Source: Nitrospiraceae bacterium
Lineage (GTDB): Bacteria > Nitrospirota > Nitrospiria > Nitrospirales > UBA8639
Assembly (NCBI GenBank): GCA_003523945.1
Contig: DOFS01000565.1
Location: forward strand, 6,245-11,528
Reading direction: 5' to 3'
DNA: 5,284 nt
The notes under the pieces are model-generated. The model saw only the letters and a program-made list of their open reading frames with translations, had not been told where the DNA came from and made no database searches. The translations under genes were made by a program, and so were the position numbers. Below, in pieces: positions 4,746 to 5,284 of the stretch. Each line of letters starts with the position of its first letter. Position 1 is the stretch's first letter.

Positions 4746-5284
4746 ATGGATAACAATAGAAGCTACGTAAAATTGAAGCGTACATCTTCAGGTAGGGGGG
4801 TGTGCGCCAGTATTACACCAGATACGTCAATGCACATGTTGTCGCAGCACGAAGTGGAGAAGCTCAGGGAGACCAGTCAGGGCGGGCTCCATGAAATGTT
4901 CAGAAGCAGCGTCTTGGCGGTCTTGACCAGTGGGAATGATACGGATGATACCAAAGCCTTTTTTGCCCGTTATGCGGATTTCGATATTGCCTTAGAGCAA
5001 CGGGACCGCGGGGTGAAGCTTGAACTCATCAACGCTCCCGCCAGTGCGTTTGTGGATGGGGTAATTATTCAAGGGATTAAAGAGCATCTTTTTTCCGTGT
5101 TACGTGACATCATCTACGTCCACAACGAAATTCAGCACAATAAAAAATTCGATTTAACGACATCTAATGGGATCACCAACGCAATTTTTCATATCCTACG
5201 CAATGCCGAAATCATCCATTCCGTCGAGAATCCACATCTTGTGGTGTGCTGGGGAGGCCATTCGATCAGCGAGGTCGAATATCG
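4746..5284 (+). CDS. ppnN: PpnN (YgdH)-type nucleotide 5'-monophosphate nucleosidase, N-terminal part, cut by window edge
   Basis: The first 179 codons of a homologue of E. coli PpnN (about 454 aa), which splits nucleoside 5'-monophosphates into base and ribose 5-phosphate in the cytosol and is regulated by (p)ppGpp in E. coli. Matches recalled from the E. coli protein include SMHMLSQ (28-34), RGVKLELIN (88-96), AFVDGVII (101-108), LFSVLRDI (115-122), ITNAIFHILRNA (143-154) and VVCWGGHSI (166-174). The window therefore covers the N-terminal domain and the first strand of the LOG-like Rossmann domain. The PGGxGTxxE catalytic motif and the C-terminal domain lie beyond the edge. Start choice is open: ATG 4746 is the first in-frame start after a stop at 4734, with only a weak AGAG before it. 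A GTG at 4800 has AGG at 4790-4792 with 7-nt spacing and coincides with E. coli Met1, giving a protein 18 residues shorter. The gene is divergent from the globin gene. Confidence 0.9.
   Translation, partial: MDNNRSYVKLKRTSSGRGVCASITPDTSMHMLSQHEVEKLRETSQGGLHEMFRSSVLAVLTSGNDTDDTKAFFARYADFDIALEQRDRGVKLELINAPASAFVDGVIIQGIKEHLFSVLRDIIYVHNEIQHNKKFDLTTSNGITNAIFHILRNAEIIHSVENPHLVVCWGGHSISEVEY

Noticed and set aside
4747..4757. Lac-operator-like GGATAACAAT at the ppnN start
   Set aside because: It is half a site with no symmetric partner and falls in the likely coding or leader sequence; coincidence.
1..5284. Defence island, toxin-antitoxin pair, mobile element or CRISPR array
   Set aside because: No transposase, integrase, repeat-spacer pattern or paired small genes are visible; the genes look like housekeeping or accessory single units.

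Overview
The window looks like ordinary chromosome of a free-living Gram-negative bacterium. Gene content (an HU-like protein, an exported truncated globin, a PpnN-type nucleosidase, stand-alone TPR and hypothetical proteins) and roughly even base composition would suit a Nitrospira-type (Nitrospirota) genome. That placement is an impression from protein style, not a computed result. I see no tRNA, rRNA, CRISPR array, insertion sequence or phage gene.

Layout, left to right. (1) Bases 1-1064, + strand: the C-terminal three quarters or so of a metal-dependent amidohydrolase whose start lies outside the window. (2) Bases 1109-1699, - strand: a conserved-looking cytoplasmic hypothetical protein of 196 aa, convergent with the amidohydrolase. 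(3) Bases 1700-2041: a 342-nt gene-free stretch with a good sigma70-like promoter and a 12-bp perfect palindrome, leading to (4) a small HU-family DNA-binding protein at 2042-2332 with a strong Shine-Dalgarno and a clear rho-independent terminator about 110 nt downstream. (5) Bases 2342-2683, - strand: a doubtful 113-aa ORF that overlaps this terminator. (6) Bases 2791-3552, + strand: a 253-aa protein made almost wholly of six 40-residue TPR units. (7) Bases 3553-3883: a gene-poor stretch with several short inverted repeats, one of them probably the TPR gene's terminator. (8) Bases 3884-4354, - strand: a group 1 truncated hemoglobin with a Sec signal peptide. (9) Bases 4355-4745: a divergent intergenic region with two inverted repeats nearer the globin. 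(10) From 4746 to the window end, + strand: the N-terminal part of a PpnN-type pyrimidine/purine nucleotide 5'-monophosphate nucleosidase, recognised by close resemblance to E. coli PpnN (YgdH).

Most genes appear to be single transcription units: orientation alternates and gaps are wide, so I see no operon and no clear multi-gene system. The points most worth a second look are the exported globin with a non-classical distal haem pocket and a Cys pair, the palindromic leader of the HU gene, the start-site choice of the PpnN homologue, and the unexplained structured intergenic regions.
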